Of a stretch of DNA of 34,925 nucleotides, positions 16,549 to 24,029 are shown in pieces (position 1 is the first letter of the stretch; every line of letters begins with the position of its first letter). The notes under the pieces were generated by a model. The model was not told where the DNA came from and ran no database searches. It saw only the letters and a list, made by a program, of their open reading frames with translations. Origin of the DNA: an uncultured Lachnospiraceae bacterium (GTDB lineage Bacteria > Bacillota > Clostridia > Lachnospirales > Lachnospiraceae). The translations under genes and the position numbers were made by a program. The stretch covers positions 1-34,925 of the forward strand of contig CANDMH010000008.1 of the NCBI GenBank assembly GCA_947385785.1. Direction: 5' to 3'.

Positions 16549-17961
16549 ATGCATTTAAAAAAGAAGTTGATTGCGGCGGCCATTGTAGCGGCTATGGCGG
16601 CAGGTCTTTTCTGTGTGGGAACTTTACAGGCCGGAAATGAGGATGAGTCAGGGGAGAATGCCAGAGTGCTTCTGCCCTGGTCTGCGGATAAAGAGACAAT
16701 TTATTTCTGGTATTCCGATGAAAGTATGACGAATTTCCTGAACAGTGCGGTTGTTTCTTTCGGGGAACGGGAGGATGTGCGGGTGATTCCGGTGCTGGTC
16801 TCCGACGGGGAATACCTGGAGGCGGTGAACCGGGCGTCCGTTTCCTCTGAACAGGTGCCGGATGCCTATATTATCAGCAATGATTCGCTGGAGAAGGCAA
16901 GCCTGGCGGGACTGGCCTCCCGGATTGAGGATGTGGGAGGTGTGTGCAATGCGGAGAATTTTCCGGCGGCTGCCCTTTCTGCTGTCACTTATCAGGACAT
17001 GCTGGTGGGGTATCCTCTTTTCTTTGAGACCAGCGCCCTTGTCTACAACGATACTTATCTGCAGGAATGGGCGTCACAGATTGCCATGAAGGAGCTTCTG
17101 GAGGCCGGTGAGCTGGATGAGAATCCGGAGGAGACAGACGGGATTGCAGTGGACGAAGAGCAGCTGGCCGCTCTGCGGGAGACGTATTACAGTCAGGCAA
17201 TTCCCACTACGGTGGATGACATCTTGAATATAGCGAATACCTTTGACGTGCCTTTGGGAGTGGACGGTGTCATGAAGTGGGATGTGTCCGATATTTTCTA
17301 TAATTACTGGATGGTGGGAAATTATATGATCGTGGGAGGGGACAGCGGCGACAATCCGGGCATGATCAGTATTAACAGTCCGGAGACTATTCAGTGTCTG
17401 GAGGTTTACAAAGCGCTGAACCAGTTCTTCTTCATAGAGTCGGACACGGTAGACTACACTTCTGTAATAGATGATTTCTGTCAGGGTAAGCTGGTCTTTA
17501 CCATTGCCACAACGGATGTGGTAAAGCGTCTGGAGGACGCGAAGGCGGAGGGCAGCCTGAATTTTGAATACGGAATAGCACCCCTGCCTCAGGTGAGCGC
17601 TGGGCTGCAGAGCCGCTCCATGTCCGTTACCAATGCGGTGGCGGTGAACAGCTATTCGGAGCATGCGGAGCTGGCAAATCGTTTCGCGGCCTGGCTTGTG
17701 ACGGAATATGCGGATTCCCTGTATGACATGACGGGGAAGGTGCCGGCGAATCTGCGGGCGAATGCGGACAACGGGGCGCTGCAGATTTTTAAGGCGGAAT
17801 ATGCGGACAGCATACCGCTGCCGAAAATGATGGAAACCGGGAATTTCTGGCTTCAGCTGGAGGGATTGTTTTCAAAGGTATGGAACGGCGCCGATGTGAC
17901 AGAGCTGGTACAGGAACTGGACGAAACCATTTCGGAGCAGGTTACTGCCGGAGGAAAGTGA
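16549..17961 (+). CDS. extracellular solute-binding protein (family 1, sugar-type)
   Basis: A 470-aa secreted binding protein of the kind that delivers sugars to ABC importers. A signal peptide is clear (KKKLIAAAIVAAMAAGLFCVGTLQA, residues 4-28). The cysteine in GLFC is not in a good lipobox because F stands at -1, so signal peptidase I cleavage near LQA is more likely. The body has the usual pattern: IYFWYSDESMTNFLNSA, VPDAYIISNDSLEKA, GYPLFFETSALVYNDTYLQ, FCQGKLVFTIATTDVVKRL, and a C-terminal helix pair. GGGGG stands about 6 nt before ATG 16549; TTG 16531 is in frame. No permease or ATPase gene adjoins it, which is unusual. The ligand cannot be predicted. Confidence 0.75.
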   Translation: MHLKKKLIAAAIVAAMAAGLFCVGTLQAGNEDESGENARVLLPWSADKETIYFWYSDESMTNFLNSAVVSFGEREDVRVIPVLVSDGEYLEAVNRASVSSEQVPDAYIISNDSLEKASLAGLASRIEDVGGVCNAENFPAAALSAVTYQDMLVGYPLFFETSALVYNDTYLQEWASQIAMKELLEAGELDENPEETDGIAVDEEQLAALRETYYSQAIPTTVDDILNIANTFDVPLGVDGVMKWDVSDIFYNYWMVGNYMIVGGDSGDNPGMISINSPETIQCLEVYKALNQFFFIESDTVDYTSVIDDFCQGKLVFTIATTDVVKRLEDAKAEGSLNFEYGIAPLPQVSAGLQSRSMSVTNAVAVNSYSEHAELANRFAAWLVTEYADSLYDMTGKVPANLRANADNGALQIFKAEYADSIPLPKMMETGNFWLQLEGLFSKVWNGADVTELVQELDETISEQVTAGGK

Positions 17962-18065
17962 GTATAGTTTGTATAGATGCATAAATTTCCAGTCATAGGA
18001 TACACTGAAAGACAGGGAGTCGTATGAGATGCAGGATTTCGGCTTCTGAAAGGAAGGTGCAGCCT

Positions 18066-18497
18066 ATGATTGGATTTTTTATTGCTTTGATTTCCGGGGC
18101 GCTGATGAGTGTGCAGGGTGTGTTCAACACTCAGGTGACAAAATCTTCCAGCATCTGGACGGCAAGCGCGTTTGTGCAGCTGACGGCGCTGTTCGTCTGT
18201 CTGGGAGCCTGGGTTTGTACGGACAGAAGTAATCTGATGAACGTATTTACGGTGCAGCCGAAGTATATGCTCCTGGGAGGGGCAATCGGCGCTTTTATCA
18301 CTTATACCGTAATAAAGAGCATGGACATGCTGGGACCTGCCAAAGCGGTCATGCTGATTGTGGTGGCACAGCTGGCAGTGGCATATATCATTGAGCTTTT
18401 TGGCTGGTTCGGAGTGGAGAAGCAGCCATGGGAATGGCGAAAGGCCCTGGGGATGGCAGTGGCAGTGGCCGGCATTATTATTTTCAAGTGGAAATGA
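18066..18497 (+). CDS. YdcZ/DMT-superfamily small transporter
   Basis: A 143-aa hydrophobic protein with about five predicted membrane segments: residues 1-22, 34-53, 68-90, 95-114 and 125-142. It fits the DMT_YdcZ (DUF606) family, whose members are half-size drug/metabolite transporters; GALMSVQGVFNTQV and LGGAIGAFITYTVIKSMDMLGPAKAVMLIVVAQL are characteristic stretches. AAGGAAGG precedes ATG 18066; an upstream in-frame start at 18024 adds 14 polar residues and is not favoured. It follows the binding protein by about 100 nt, but the two types do not normally form one transporter. Substrate unknown. Confidence 0.8.
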   Translation: MIGFFIALISGALMSVQGVFNTQVTKSSSIWTASAFVQLTALFVCLGAWVCTDRSNLMNVFTVQPKYMLLGGAIGAFITYTVIKSMDMLGPAKAVMLIVVAQLAVAYIIELFGWFGVEKQPWEWRKALGMAVAVAGIIIFKWK

Positions 18498-18502
18498 ACC
18501 GG

Positions 18503-18526
18503 GCAGGGGATGTTTTGTTCCCCTGC
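18503..18526. terminator. hairpin between convergent genes
   Basis: GCAGGGGA (18503-18510) pairs perfectly with TCCCCTGC (18519-18526) over an 8-nt loop, 6 nt after the preceding stop. It lies between convergent genes and could end both transcripts, but no T-run follows on either strand, so termination is likely rather than proven. Confidence 0.4.
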
Positions 18527-18590
18527 GCATGGGATATATACATGTACTCATGTTAAATCCGGTAAGCCCATTTCCGTTTCGCTACATTTC

Positions 18591-18881
18591 CTATATCCGG
18601 AAATATTTATTTGTCATTTTATTCTTCTTTGCAGAGCGCAGTCTGAGGCGCTTCTTTTTGCTTTTGAGGATTCGTTGTATTTCGAAGACGGACAGTCCGG
18701 TCAGCTTTGTAAGCTGGCCTGCGGATGCACCGTTTTTCAGCATGGTACGCAGCAGACGCTCCCGTTCTTTTTGCATTCCCTGAGCCATTCCCTGTTCCAA
18801 CCCTTCAGCCAGTCCTTCTTCCCGTGCCTCCCTGCGGAACATGCGCATGTATTTACGTTCGTTATATTCAGTCAATAACAT
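18591..18881 (-). CDS. short protein resembling the C-terminal tail of Rpn nucleases
   Basis: A 96-aa protein on the minus strand. It starts MLLTEYNERKYMRMFRREAREEG, continues with the charged GLAEGLEQGMAQG stretch, and ends with TKLTGLSVFEIQRILKSKKK, the tail found at the end of Rpn/PD-(D/E)XK family proteins. The catalytic part is absent. A strong AGGAGG site lies about 9 nt upstream of its ATG and an in-frame stop lies 33 nt upstream, so it is expressed as a short protein or is a trimmed remnant that kept an internal start. It is the only clear minus-strand gene in the window. A full-length relative lies at 6904-7890. Function unknown. Confidence 0.55.
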   Translation of the reverse strand: MLLTEYNERKYMRMFRREAREEGLAEGLEQGMAQGMQKERERLLRTMLKNGASAGQLTKLTGLSVFEIQRILKSKKKRLRLRSAKKNKMTNKYFRI

Positions 18882-18931
18882 TTTCTTTACCTCCTGCCTC
18901 AGAAATTTTCATGAAGATTTTATAAAGGCAC

Positions 18932-18960
18932 TTGTAAAAAGGATACAATTCCGATACAAT
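18932..18960 (+). promoter_or_regulatory. sigma-A promoter for the comEA run
   Basis: TTGTAA (18932-18937), 17 nt, TACAAT (18955-18960). Expected start is near 18967, giving a leader of about 120 nt to comEA. It lies in the divergent gap upstream of the minus-strand gene, so it can drive the long co-directional run that begins with comEA. Confidence 0.55.
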
Positions 18961-19084
18961 AAGAGAATCAGCATAGAGAGGCAATCCCTTTTTGGCTTTT
19001 CCCGGGACAGGATAGGGAAATGGCAGTGCTTCGAAGGTTCTGCGCAATTCCCAGGCGGTTCCGGTTGGAAAAGAGAAAGGGACT

Positions 19085-19735
19085 ATGATGAAAAAAAGAA
19101 ATATTCTGATATTTTTATGGATTGCGGCTGCGTGTATCCTGTGCTGCGGCTGTGGGAAAGAAAGCGGAACGATTCTCATCGGGGATACGAAAAACCGAAT
19201 AGAAGAAAATGCCAGCCAGGACAGCCGGACTTCCGGAACGGAGGCTGAGGCTTCGGAAAGCACAGATGGTGCGAAAGCTGAAGAAGCGAAGGAAGAGGAA
19301 ACGGTAATCCGTGTTTATGTCTGCGGTGCAGTGGTGAATCCCGGTGTAGTGGAGATTGCTGCAGGAAGCCGGGCCGAGGATGCGCTTCTTGCGGCAGGAG
19401 GCTTTTCAGGGGAAGCGGCCAGAGAGGCAGTAAATCTGGCGGACTGGGTCAGCGACGGGCAGAAGCTGTATTTTCCTGCCGAGGGAGAAGAATTCGTGGC
19501 GGACACGGTTGGGGGAGCTTCCGGTGGGGAAGCGGCATCGGGGCTTGTGAATATCAACACTGCCGATGCGGCAACGCTCTGTACTCTGCCCGGTGTGGGA
19601 GAGAGCCGGGCGGCGGATATCATCGCATACCGTGAGGCCAACGGCGGCTTTGACAGCTGTGAAGATATTATGAAGGTACCCGGAATCAAGAATGCAATGT
19701 ATGAGAAAATCTGTGATAAGATAAGTGTGAAATAG
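19085..19735 (+). CDS. comEA: ComEA-type DNA-uptake receptor
   Basis: Binds incoming double-stranded DNA at the cell surface and passes it to the ComEC channel. The protein is 216 aa. N-terminal membrane signal MKKRNILIFLWIAAACILCCGCG may be a lipoprotein signal (C23 preceded by G), which is unusual since ComEA is normally anchored by a plain helix. A low-complexity acidic linker (about 35-72) leads to a SLBB domain (RVYVCGAVVNPGVVEIAAG, about 75-130) and a C-terminal helix-hairpin-helix pair (LVNINTADAATLCTLPGVG and IMKVPGIKNAMYEKICDKI). Start may be 19085 or the next ATG, 19088. It is followed 19 nt later by a response regulator, and comEC lies 8 kb downstream. ComEA-like proteins in anaerobes need not imply natural competence. 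Confidence 0.85.
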   Translation: MMKKRNILIFLWIAAACILCCGCGKESGTILIGDTKNRIEENASQDSRTSGTEAEASESTDGAKAEEAKEEETVIRVYVCGAVVNPGVVEIAAGSRAEDALLAAGGFSGEAAREAVNLADWVSDGQKLYFPAEGEEFVADTVGGASGGEAASGLVNINTADAATLCTLPGVGESRAADIIAYREANGGFDSCEDIMKVPGIKNAMYEKICDKISVK

Positions 19736-19754
19736 AAACTCTGTGGAGGTTGCT

Positions 19755-20453
19755 ATGGCTGGGAAGAGAGCTTTGGTGGTAGATGATGAAAAATTGATTG
19801 TGAAGGGAATCCGCTTCAGCCTGGAACAGGATGATATGAAGGTGGACTGTGCCTATGACGGGGAGGAAGCCCTGGAATATGCCCGCGCCAATCAATATGA
19901 CATCATTCTTCTGGATGTGATGCTGCCGAAGCTCACCGGTTTTGAAGTCTGCCAGCAGATCCGGGAGTTTTCCAATGTCCCTATTATCATGCTGACTGCC
20001 AAGGGCGAGGACATGGATAAGATTCTTGGGCTGGAATACGGCGCGGATGACTATATCACCAAGCCTTTCAACATTCTGGAGGTAAAGGCCAGAATCAAGG
20101 CAATCATGCGCCGCACGGAGCCCAAGCGTATCATGGGAGAAATGCCCGCGGCCAAAAGTGTGGAGCGTGGAGAGGTGCGCCTTGACTGTGAAGGGCGCAG
20201 GGCGTTCATCTCCGGCAGGGAGATTGGTCTGACGGCCAAAGAATTCGAATTATTGGAACTTCTTATGCTGAATCCCGATAAGGTATACAGCCGGGAGAGT
20301 CTGCTGAAGTTAGTCTGGGGCGCGGATTATCCCGGGGATGTGCGCACGGTGGATGTGCATATCAGAAGGCTCCGGGAGAAGGTGGAAGCCAATCCCAGCG
20401 AACCCCGGTACGTGCATACGAAGTGGGGCGTGGGTTATTATTTTCAGGTGTAA
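19755..20453 (+). CDS. OmpR/PhoB-family response regulator (WalR-like)
   Basis: A 232-aa DNA-binding regulator. The receiver domain (1-118) has the acidic pair D10-D11, the phospho-acceptor D54 in IILLDVMLPKLTGF, T in MLTAKG and K in ITKPF. The winged-helix C-terminus (about 135-232) contains LTAKEFELLELLMLNPDKVYS and VDVHIRRLREKVE. GGAGG precedes ATG 19755 at 5 nt; the GTG at 19743 is too far up. It is probably cotranscribed with comEA (19 nt gap) and pairs with the kinase at 20621. A palindromic element fills the 167-nt space between regulator and kinase and starts right at the stop codon. Confidence 0.92.
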   Translation: MAGKRALVVDDEKLIVKGIRFSLEQDDMKVDCAYDGEEALEYARANQYDIILLDVMLPKLTGFEVCQQIREFSNVPIIMLTAKGEDMDKILGLEYGADDYITKPFNILEVKARIKAIMRRTEPKRIMGEMPAAKSVERGEVRLDCEGRRAFISGREIGLTAKEFELLELLMLNPDKVYSRESLLKLVWGADYPGDVRTVDVHIRRLREKVEANPSEPRYVHTKWGVGYYFQV

Positions 20454-20543
20454 GGAAATGTCTGCAAACTTCAGGAACCGCTTCGCGCCTCCTGGAGTTC
20501 AAAAGAAATACCTAAAAAACAGCAGTTATTTTCCGGCAGTTCC
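20454..20543. repeat. palindromic intergenic element, family 1, inside an operon
   Basis: Starts at the base after the TAA stop: GGAAATGTCTGCAAAC. Contains a hairpin AACTTCAGGA with TCCTGGAGTT (one G.U pair) around ACCGCTTCGCGCC. Ends CAGCAGTTATTTTCC then GGCAGTTCC. The right end matches that of 25799-25859 and the hairpin core matches 4515-4646. Located between response regulator and kinase genes. Confidence 0.6.
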
Positions 20544-20620
20544 TGAGACATAACGGTCCGGACGGGAGGTGCCGCAGAGCATGCCCTCAAAAGAGACCGG
20601 GCATCAGGCGGGAGTGGCAA

Positions 20621-22108
20621 ATGGCAGCAAAAATATTCGAGGAGCTGAAGAGGCTTCTCTCTCTGCGCAGCTTACAGGCGCGCATCTTTATCATTGTGCT
20701 GGCGGCGGGTTTTATCCCCAGCATGATTGTACGTTATGGGATTCTGGATAATTACGAAGAGCATTCTGTCCAACAGAGAATTTCCACTGTTCAAAACCAG
20801 CTGATGATTGTGGGGAACCACCTGATCAGCAACAATTATTTTAATACAAAGCCTGAAGGATACAGCAGCAGTGTGTCCCGGGACGTGATCAACGCGGAAC
20901 TGGAGATGATCTCCAATCTGTATGAGGGACGTGTTATGATCATCGATGCCACGCTTTGTGTGGTCAGAGATACCTATGATATCAGTGAGGGCAAGACGAT
21001 TATCTCTGAGGAGGTGATCAGATGCTTCCAGGGAGAGAGCATGTCTAATTATGACAGGGAGCATGGTTATATAGAGATGACTACGCCTATCATAGATGCC
21101 AGTGTGGAGGCAGGGAAGGTGGTGGGTGTCATGCTGACCAGCATCTCCAATGACGCGACGGTTGCCACGCTTGAGGTGCTGAACCGGAAATCCGTGCTCC
21201 TGCAGAACCTGATGATTGTAGTAATTGTGGCCATGGCAATGGTATTGTCTGTGATATTGACACGCCCGTTTAACCGTGTAACGGAAGCCATCAATGAGGT
21301 GCAGGCGGGCTACAGCGATGAGAGCATTTCCGTGCCGGACTATGCGGAGACATCACATATTGTGGATGCTTTTAACCAGCTGCTGAAGCGAATGCGGACA
21401 CTGGATAATTCCAGGCAGGAATTTGTGGAAAATGTGTCCCATGAGTTGAAAACACCCATGGCGGGAATCAAGGTGCTGGCAGATTCACTGCTTGCCCAGA
21501 GAGATGCGCCGGCGGAGCTGTACCGGGAATTCATGGAAGATATCGTTTCGGAAATTGACAGGGAGAACCAGATTATTACGGATCTGCTGGTTCTGGTGAA
21601 GATGGACAAGAAGGCGCAGGAACTGAATATCGCATCCATAAGCATCAATGATTTAACGGAACTGATCCTGAAACGGCTCCGCCCTATTGCGCGAAAGAAA
21701 GACGTGGAAGTAGTCTTTGAGAGCATACGTCCTGTTGTGGCCGAGGTGGATGAAGTAAAGCTGACGCTGATTATGACCAATCTGGTGGAGAATGCCATCA
21801 AGTATAACAAAGAACATGGCTGGGTAAAGGTGGAACTGGATGCAGATCATCAGTATTTTACCTTTCAGGTGCGCGATTCCGGGCTGGGGATACCGGAGGA
21901 TGCGCTGTCGCACATTTATGAACGGTTTTACCGGGTAGATAAATCCCATTCCAGAGAGATCGGCGGTACCGGTTTGGGGCTTGCGATTACAAAAAGCGCC
22001 GTGCTGATGCATCGGGGAGTCATTACGGTGACCAGTGTGGAAGGGGAGGGCTCCTGTTTTACAGTAAAAATCCCGCTGAGCAATGCGGGGAGCAGTGTCG
22101 TGTCATAA
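20621..22108 (+). CDS. membrane sensor histidine kinase (HAMP type)
   Basis: A 495-aa kinase paired with the upstream regulator. First membrane segment about 20-40, an extracytoplasmic sensor of about 150 residues, second membrane segment about 192-214, then a HAMP linker (TRPFNRVTEAINEVQAGY). The H-box is FVENVSHELKTPMAG with phospho-accepting H274; N-box NLVENAIKYN, G1 DSGLGIPED, F-box ERFYRVD, and G2 GGTGLGLAI are all present. There is no PAS domain, unlike B. subtilis WalK. GGGAG stands 8 nt before the ATG. The next gene is a GerMN lipoprotein, an arrangement that recalls MtrAB-LpqB. Confidence 0.92.
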   Translation: MAAKIFEELKRLLSLRSLQARIFIIVLAAGFIPSMIVRYGILDNYEEHSVQQRISTVQNQLMIVGNHLISNNYFNTKPEGYSSSVSRDVINAELEMISNLYEGRVMIIDATLCVVRDTYDISEGKTIISEEVIRCFQGESMSNYDREHGYIEMTTPIIDASVEAGKVVGVMLTSISNDATVATLEVLNRKSVLLQNLMIVVIVAMAMVLSVILTRPFNRVTEAINEVQAGYSDESISVPDYAETSHIVDAFNQLLKRMRTLDNSRQEFVENVSHELKTPMAGIKVLADSLLAQRDAPAELYREFMEDIVSEIDRENQIITDLLVLVKMDKKAQELNIASISINDLTELILKRLRPIARKKDVEVVFESIRPVVAEVDEVKLTLIMTNLVENAIKYNKEHGWVKVELDADHQYFTFQVRDSGLGIPEDALSHIYERFYRVDKSHSREIGGTGLGLAITKSAVLMHRGVITVTSVEGEGSCFTVKIPLSNAGSSVVS

Positions 22109-22207
22109 GGATGGTGCAGGATGAACGATACAGTGTTGCTGATGAGTCTGGAAAGTCCTGTCTTGTTCTGCACTGCAATTTTAGGGAACAGGAAATGGAG
22201 GAGTGTT

Positions 22208-23122
22208 ATGAAAAAGCAGTTGAGAATATTGCCTGTTCTGGCCGCGGTTTTACTGTTTGCCGCATGTTCCGGAAAGGAAGAGGACGACGGGAATGTCTAC
22301 CAGGTATATTATGTCAGTAATTCCGAGACGAAGGTGGAGATGCATTCTCATGTGATGGAGGCGGTATCGCCGGAAGAGCAGCTGAAGGAACTGATCATCT
22401 GCCTGTCTACGGAGCCGGAGAAGCTGGAGTACAAGGCACCCTTTGCCATGGGGTTTCAGGTGCTGGGGACGATGCTGGAGGGAGGAAATCTGCAGATTGA
22501 TGTGGATGCGGCCTACAGGGAACTGCCGCCAATTACGGAAATCCTGGTACGTGCCGCAGTGGTGCGCACATTGACACAGCTGCCCCAGGTCAGCCTGGTG
22601 ATGATTACGGTGGAGGGAAGTCCTCTTCTGGATAAGAAAGAGAATACAGTGGGATGGATGAATGCGGAGCAGTTTATCGACAATGACGGGAATGAGATCA
22701 ATACCTATGAGGAAGCCAGGGTAAGGCTGTATTTTGCGGATGAAAGCGGTACAAAGCTGATTGCGGCGGACAGGGAAAAGCATTATTCCACAAATACGCC
22801 GCTGGAGCGTTTTGTGGTGGAGGAGCTGATTGCGGGACCCAGCGGGCGGATTGAGGGGCTGTTCCCCTCTGTCAACCCGGGGACGAAGATCGTCAGCGTT
22901 ATGACGAAGGACGGCATCTGCTATGTGAATCTGGATGAGACATTCCTGGCAGTGGTGAATAATGTATCCACGGATGTATCAGTGTATGCCATAGTCAATT
23001 CCCTCGTGGAACTGAGCAGTGTGAATAAGGTGCAGATAATGATCAACGGGGAGGTGCCGTCAAACTTTTCAACGCCAACTTATGAACGGAATCTGGATAT
23101 TGTGACCACGCTGGATAATTGA
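22208..23122 (+). CDS. GerMN-domain lipoprotein
   Basis: A 304-aa surface lipoprotein. Signal and lipobox are MKKQLRILPVLAAVLLFAAC|SGKE with C20 as lipid site. Two repeats of the sporulation/spore germination GerMN fold follow, about 35-145 (EEQLKELIICLSTEP, NLQIDVDAAYRELP) and about 185-300 (LERFVVEELIAGPSG, CYVNLDETFLAVVNN). GGAGG precedes ATG 22208; an upstream in-frame ATG would destroy the signal peptide position. In actinobacteria the GerMN lipoprotein LpqB modulates the kinase MtrB; here the gene sits 100 nt after a kinase, so a similar kinase-modulating role is plausible but unproven. Confidence 0.8.
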   Translation: MKKQLRILPVLAAVLLFAACSGKEEDDGNVYQVYYVSNSETKVEMHSHVMEAVSPEEQLKELIICLSTEPEKLEYKAPFAMGFQVLGTMLEGGNLQIDVDAAYRELPPITEILVRAAVVRTLTQLPQVSLVMITVEGSPLLDKKENTVGWMNAEQFIDNDGNEINTYEEARVRLYFADESGTKLIAADREKHYSTNTPLERFVVEELIAGPSGRIEGLFPSVNPGTKIVSVMTKDGICYVNLDETFLAVVNNVSTDVSVYAIVNSLVELSSVNKVQIMINGEVPSNFSTPTYERNLDIVTTLDN

Positions 23123-23155
23123 TCAATTGTTTTGGGATGTGAGTAAGGAAGCGGG

Positions 23156-23214
23156 TTCCTGAGGAATTAGATTCCTAAGGAACTAGCTTCCTCAGGAATT
23201 AGATTCCCGGGAGA
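23156..23214 (+). promoter_or_regulatory. 16-bp tandem array of TTCCTNAGGAA palindromes
   Basis: TTCCTGAGGAA (23156), TTCCTAAGGAA (23172) and TTCCTCAGGAA (23188) repeat with exact 16-bp spacing; a fourth, weaker TTCCCGGGAGA starts at 23204. Each unit is an 11-bp palindrome plus a short TTAGA/CTAGC spacer. It lies immediately upstream of the second response-regulator gene. The spacing could suit a repeated regulator site, or it may be a small satellite. Binding is not shown. Confidence 0.55.
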
Positions 23215-23251
23215 TTGTACATGCCATGCAGGAATGGGAGACATCAATCAT

Positions 23252-23938
23252 ATGAAAGAGACGCCGTACAGGATATTATTTTTAGAGGACGAGCCTGCCA
23301 TCCGTGAGGTTCTGACAGAGTACATGCTGATTTCGGGATATCAGGTTACCACAGTGGAGCGGGGGGACGAGGCAATCCGTCTGGTGAGGGAGCAGGATTT
23401 TGATCTGGCAGTGCTGGACATCTGCGTGCCGGGGGCGGACGGCTTCGAGGTGCTGAAATGTATCCATGCCTGGCGGAAGAAGACTGCCGTGATTATGCTG
23501 ACTGCCCTGGAGGATGAAAAAACCCAGGTGAAGGCTTTTAATCTGTATGCGGATGATTATGTAATCAAACCGGTTTCGCCTATCATTCTGCTGAAGCGGA
23601 TGGAAACCATACTGCGGCGCACTGTCGGACACACAGGAGAGAGCGCGGAAGAGCAAAATGGACTGGTGCTGAAGGAAGAGGCTTATTGTGCGCTGTATGA
23701 CGGTGAGAAGCTGCCCCTTACTCTCAGCGAATATCTGCTGCTGCAGACGCTTTACAGGGAGCCTGACAGAGTATTTACCCGGGAACAGCTTATTATGAGT
23801 ATTTTCAATGAAGATTATATCGGCAATGACCGGATTATCGATGCCCATGTGAAGAATCTGCGGAAAAAGCTTCCTGTGGCCTGCATCAGGACCGTCATCG
23901 GAGTGGGATATCAGTTTGACAGAGCATTTCTGAACTGA
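23252..23938 (+). CDS. OmpR-family response regulator
   Basis: A 228-aa regulator. The receiver has the acidic pair in LFLEDEP, phospho-acceptor D56 in LAVLDICVPGADGF, MLTALED and the conserved lysine in YVIKPVS. The DNA-binding winged helix (about 135-228) includes LTLSEYLLLQTLYREPDRVFTREQL and IIDAHVKNLRKKL. The ATG at 23252 is chosen (GGGAGA 10 nt upstream); an earlier ATG at 23234 adds six residues. It lies just downstream of the palindrome array at 23156-23214 and 91 nt before its kinase. The following ABC exporter is its likely regulon. Confidence 0.9.
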   Translation: MKETPYRILFLEDEPAIREVLTEYMLISGYQVTTVERGDEAIRLVREQDFDLAVLDICVPGADGFEVLKCIHAWRKKTAVIMLTALEDEKTQVKAFNLYADDYVIKPVSPIILLKRMETILRRTVGHTGESAEEQNGLVLKEEAYCALYDGEKLPLTLSEYLLLQTLYREPDRVFTREQLIMSIFNEDYIGNDRIIDAHVKNLRKKLPVACIRTVIGVGYQFDRAFLN

Positions 23939-24029
23939 AAGCATTGGAAGTGTCATTTTCGGTCGGATGTGCCTGGCAGCATGCGGGAGGCTGTCCGGGA
24001 ATGGAAATCGGCAGGATGGAGGTGGAACC

